From assembly GCA_916700875.1 (NCBI GenBank), contig CAKAKS010000031.1, positions 10,945,624 through 11,009,623 on the forward strand: a stretch of DNA of 64,000 nt, given 5' to 3'. The position numbers and the translations under genes were made by a program. The notes below the pieces were generated by a model, which was not told where the DNA came from, did not search any database, and worked only from the letters and a program-made list of their open reading frames with translations. The DNA comes from Sebastes aleutianus. Lineage: Eukaryota > Chordata > Actinopteri > Perciformes > Sebastidae. Positions within the stretch are counted from its first letter, which is position 1, and the number at the start of each line of letters is the position of its first letter. Of this stretch, positions 60,721 to 64,000 are shown in pieces.

Positions 60721-63274
60721 TGCTTTTATGTGGCACCTTTACAGTCGACATGAAAAACTCGGCCAACCTGAGGTCCGGTGTGGGCATGTACTGTATACCC
60801 CCCCAACTCCTCTGAAACTGCTTATAAAATCTCCTTTCACTTGCTTTTTATCGTGAGAATATTCTCTGAGACAGTATTTCTAAGTAAAACGAGACATTCG
60901 GTGGCAGGGACATTCAGAGCTGGCAGAGCTCCGGTTTACTTTGTCAAAAACTGCTCACTTTTACAGAATTTTCTAACTTTGATCACCGTTTCATACACAG
61001 CCCACAGTGAATGAGCTGGTGTGTGCTCGAGCGCCATAATTTCTTGGCAGGAAGAGCAAAACTGAGAGAGAGAGTGCGGAGACTATTGCAGCCTGACAGA
61101 TGTAATCCCTAACACGGCTCCAAAGTGCTGTGTGCCACCACAAATTTTGAATGAGGGTTTATTTAAAAAACAACCTCACACCACAGGCCTCTTATGTGCT
61201 CTGTTTCTCATTTATTCTCAGCATAAATTTAAAGTTGCTCAGCACGATCTCAAGAGAACTCGTGCAGACAATTTAGCTGTTTTTATTCTAACGATAAACA
61301 CGGCGAAACATAATTCATGTAAAAGAAAAGACGAAGTAGGCTAAACTGCGGGCATGTTTAATGATCCATCTTTTTAATTTCCACAAGTGAACATAAAGCC
61401 GCGGGAAATTATACATTTGGCTGCAATTTTGCTCATCAAGCTCTTTTTGCAAGCTAAACAAACCACCTCTCCAATCATTCCTGTCACATCCCCCCAAATG
61501 CTATCCATAATAAATTCAGCTTAGACGCTTTTTAACAGAACATCAGTCTCCGACATTTGTCTGAGGCGGTGACATTACTCCTTGAAATCTTGAGATTCTT
61601 CTTCTTTGAGATAATAAATTAGCTTGGATAAACAACAAGGTGTCCTGATATGTGAAAATTACAGATGAGGTGGAAGTGAAGAAAGCCACGACTCACATTT
61701 CCTCTGCTACAGTAACAACTACTGTATGTTTAAAGTTCCTCAGAGGTGAGAAGGTCTTGCTCTTCAAAGATTTGTATTTTTTCTCGACCCAGTCTCTCCT
61801 GGTTTAGCTTTTGGAAATGGTTGAAAAACCTGCATGCCAAACTGAGATACCACTTCAAGCTGCCCCGGCTCCACTCCTGTTTTGTACAGCAGACTTTACA
61901 TGGGCACCATGTCAAGATACAGTCTACCTAGTCTCAATAGAGAAGTGTTGTAGCCCTAAAAACTGAAGGCCTTACAGGATGCTCTTATCCTCAGCTATCA
62001 CAGTCTGGCATCTGACGACTTAACATTCCTGTGTTGTTTTGCGTGCCCTTTTCCTTTTGTCTCTATTCCTGTTTTTTCTTTCCGTGTTCAATTCAGCAAT
62101 TGACATCAGCGCTCGTTCTGATCTTGCGTCTCTGCTTCTGTCTGTCTTGAATTGTCTCGCATCTGCTTGTCTTCGACTAGATCTTTCTTTCAACAGCCTG
62201 CGTCTGTTTATCAAATAGCGATGGCTATCAATTTTGACAATAAAGGAATGACCTATTGAATTCAGCCTGTTTTTGAACTGTATGGCTGAGAGAAATCGAA
62301 AGAGAAATGTTTTTGGTGGTGGTTGAGATGTTAGCATTCTTTGGCTTTGACTTAAGAAAGGCTTATTTCATTGACAGAGGTGTGTTTGTGACCTCTGCTT
62401 GCTGCTTTTGTGTCTTTCAAATTCACACAACCATCACACAGCTGTCTTTTATCTCATATCGATGGTATCTTCCATTCAGAACCGTATCCTGTGAGGAATT
62501 TGAATTGAAAAGCCGCCCGATTTTTATTTTTTTTTTTAGGAGAAGTTGTCAAGTATGTCTTCTTCACTATTGCTTGTGCGTTTCAAGAGGTGCCAATAAC
62601 TACAGCAGCAATTTTAAAACTTTATGGCTTTGAGGAAATCATAACAGATGTAAAATGCATTTTATTGTTTGACATCACATCACACCTGATTATCCGTGTC
62701 TTGGATTTCAAAAATATATATATATCTCCCAAATGTTTCCGTTGGCAGTTTTTGAGAAATAACACATTTGAGCAGCATTTGATTCATTTTTCTGTTTCTT
62801 CAAGGCTTCAGGATATAGAAGAGAGACAAAATACAAACCATCACTTATACTGAATCACAATGTTTTAGAACGTAGTGTCAATAAATCTTCCAGTATGTCA
62901 AATAAAGATAGATGTGTCTGAACACATTTTAATAAATTGCACAAAAATATGATTTAATCTTAATGAGTCATCTGCGAAGCATGTTTTATTTACAGCAGCA
63001 TAACTTCATTTATATAACATGTAGAAACACGCTGAGGAAAACAGTTGAAAGTGCAGATATGGGGCTTTTCACATAATATCTCATATATGTCTGGACCATA
63101 AAAACTGTTTTTGAAAGAACATTTTAAAACGTAATTGTTCATATTTTCTGGGCATTAATGGCATACATAGACTTTCAATAAAAAAGGCACAGAAACGAGT
63201 TGGGATAAATTATTTTACATGTAAATAGACTCTATTATAATTTTACATATTACATGACATGGATAGTGAAACAA

Positions 63275-63632
63275 TATCTTTTAGATTAATCGATTAGTTT
63301 TCAACTACTAAATTAATCGGCAACTATTTTGATAATCGATTAATCGGTTTGAGTAATTTTATAAGAAAAAAAAAAGTCTAAATTCTCTGATTCCAGCCTT
63401 TTAAATGTGAATATTTTATGGTTTCTTTACTCCTCTATGACAGTAAACTGAATATCTTTGAGTTGTGGACAAAAACAAGTCATTTGAGGATGTCGTCTTG
63501 GGCTTTGGGAAACACTGATTGACATTGTTTCACCATTTTCTGACATTTTGTAGACCAAACAAGTTTTCAATTAATCAAGAAAATAACTGAAAGGTTAATC
63601 AACAATGAGAATAATTGTTTGTTGCAGCCCTA
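63275..63632. mobile_element. Repeat family C (AATCGATTA type), best-preserved copy
   Basis: Runs from ttagattaatcgattagttt through gataatcgattaatcggttt, ttactcctctatgacagtaa and gtcttgggctttgggaaaca to attgtttgttgcagccct. This matches a common fish element essentially end to end. Confidence 0.65.
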
Positions 63633-64000
63633 TATTTTGTATAATGTTGAACTGTTCTATAATAACATTTTGAGTGATTATCACAAAAAATTGTAATAAG
63701 CATCTGTAATTTTTCTTGTATTTTGGGTTCCTGGCAGCCTTATTCTTCATCAAATTAACAAAATGACAAATCCGACTTACAGCTAAGGTCGTGCAGATAA
63801 AAAAGATACCATGCATGTTGGGTAAAGACAGTTTAAAATGTGCTAAACAAAGACAAAAAACGAATGCACATAAAGTCGGCAAATAGCCTTGCAGATATTT
63901 TCATCTATGACCTAGTGTATTGTCTAAGGGTGTGCTCAAAAATTCATTGAGTGGAGGAAATTATGACATCATCTTCAGTAACAAGGCCCATACAGTAGGT

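Larger units (their letters stand above)
45921..64000 (+). other. trabd2b intron 4, continuing past the window (at least 18 kb)
   Basis: It starts with a gttggt donor after the split Gly codon. I looked on the + strand for an acceptor followed by the conserved G-H-F-x-G-N-N-T segment of exon 5 and did not find it. The region holds the nested transposon cluster at 50.1-51.1 kb, several MITE-like elements at 54.5, 56.7, 57.5 and 59.8 kb, an AATCGATTA-type repeat at 63.3 kb and (CA)n tracts near 48.7 kb. The stretches 45921-47380, 51123-54490, 55250-56650, 58110-59630 and 60720-63270 show nothing I can assign. Confidence 0.7.

Overview
The window looks like non-coding-rich teleost fish genomic DNA. 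The evidence is long introns with GT-AG junctions, many (CA)n/(GA)n microsatellites, and dense degenerate DNA-transposon-derived repeats of kinds common in ray-finned fish. No bacterial, viral or organellar gene organisation is seen. No RNA gene and no CRISPR array was recognised.

Only one protein-coding gene is supported: the 5' part of a TIKI-family Wnt-cleaving metalloprotease, most likely trabd2b (TIKI2), on the + strand. Four coding exons were placed from conserved protein sequence and splice signals: exon 1 11535-11642 (start codon and signal peptide), exon 2 13195-13755 (first GX2H motif), exon 3 45151-45297, and exon 4 45746-45920. The joins preserve the reading frame (phase 0, 0, 0; exon 4 ends in phase 1). 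They give about 330 residues of the ectodomain. Exon 5 and everything downstream (the His of the second GX2H motif, the C-terminal linker and the membrane anchor) were not found and presumably lie beyond 64000.

Layout: 1-10580 is 5' flanking DNA with several repeat copies and a (CTGAATA)n heptamer array. 10581-11534 is the promoter/5' UTR neighbourhood, with a roughly 310-bp polypurine tract and a 34-codon upstream ORF. Intron 1 is 1.55 kb with an AT-rich repeat. Intron 2 is 31.4 kb and carries most of the repeats, including a MITE with 8-bp target duplications, a LINE reverse-transcriptase tail fragment and an 18-bp minisatellite. Intron 3 is 448 bp. Intron 4 runs at least 18 kb and contains a three-level nest of transposons at 50.1-51.1 kb, where two of the insertions still show target-site duplications.

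Repeat family assignments are by eye and by remembered resemblance to fish repeats. Terminal inverted repeats, target duplications and internal palindromes were read directly. No novel system is evident. The most informative observations are the nested transposons, the uORF and polypurine tract at the trabd2b 5' end, and the internally expanded repeat units.
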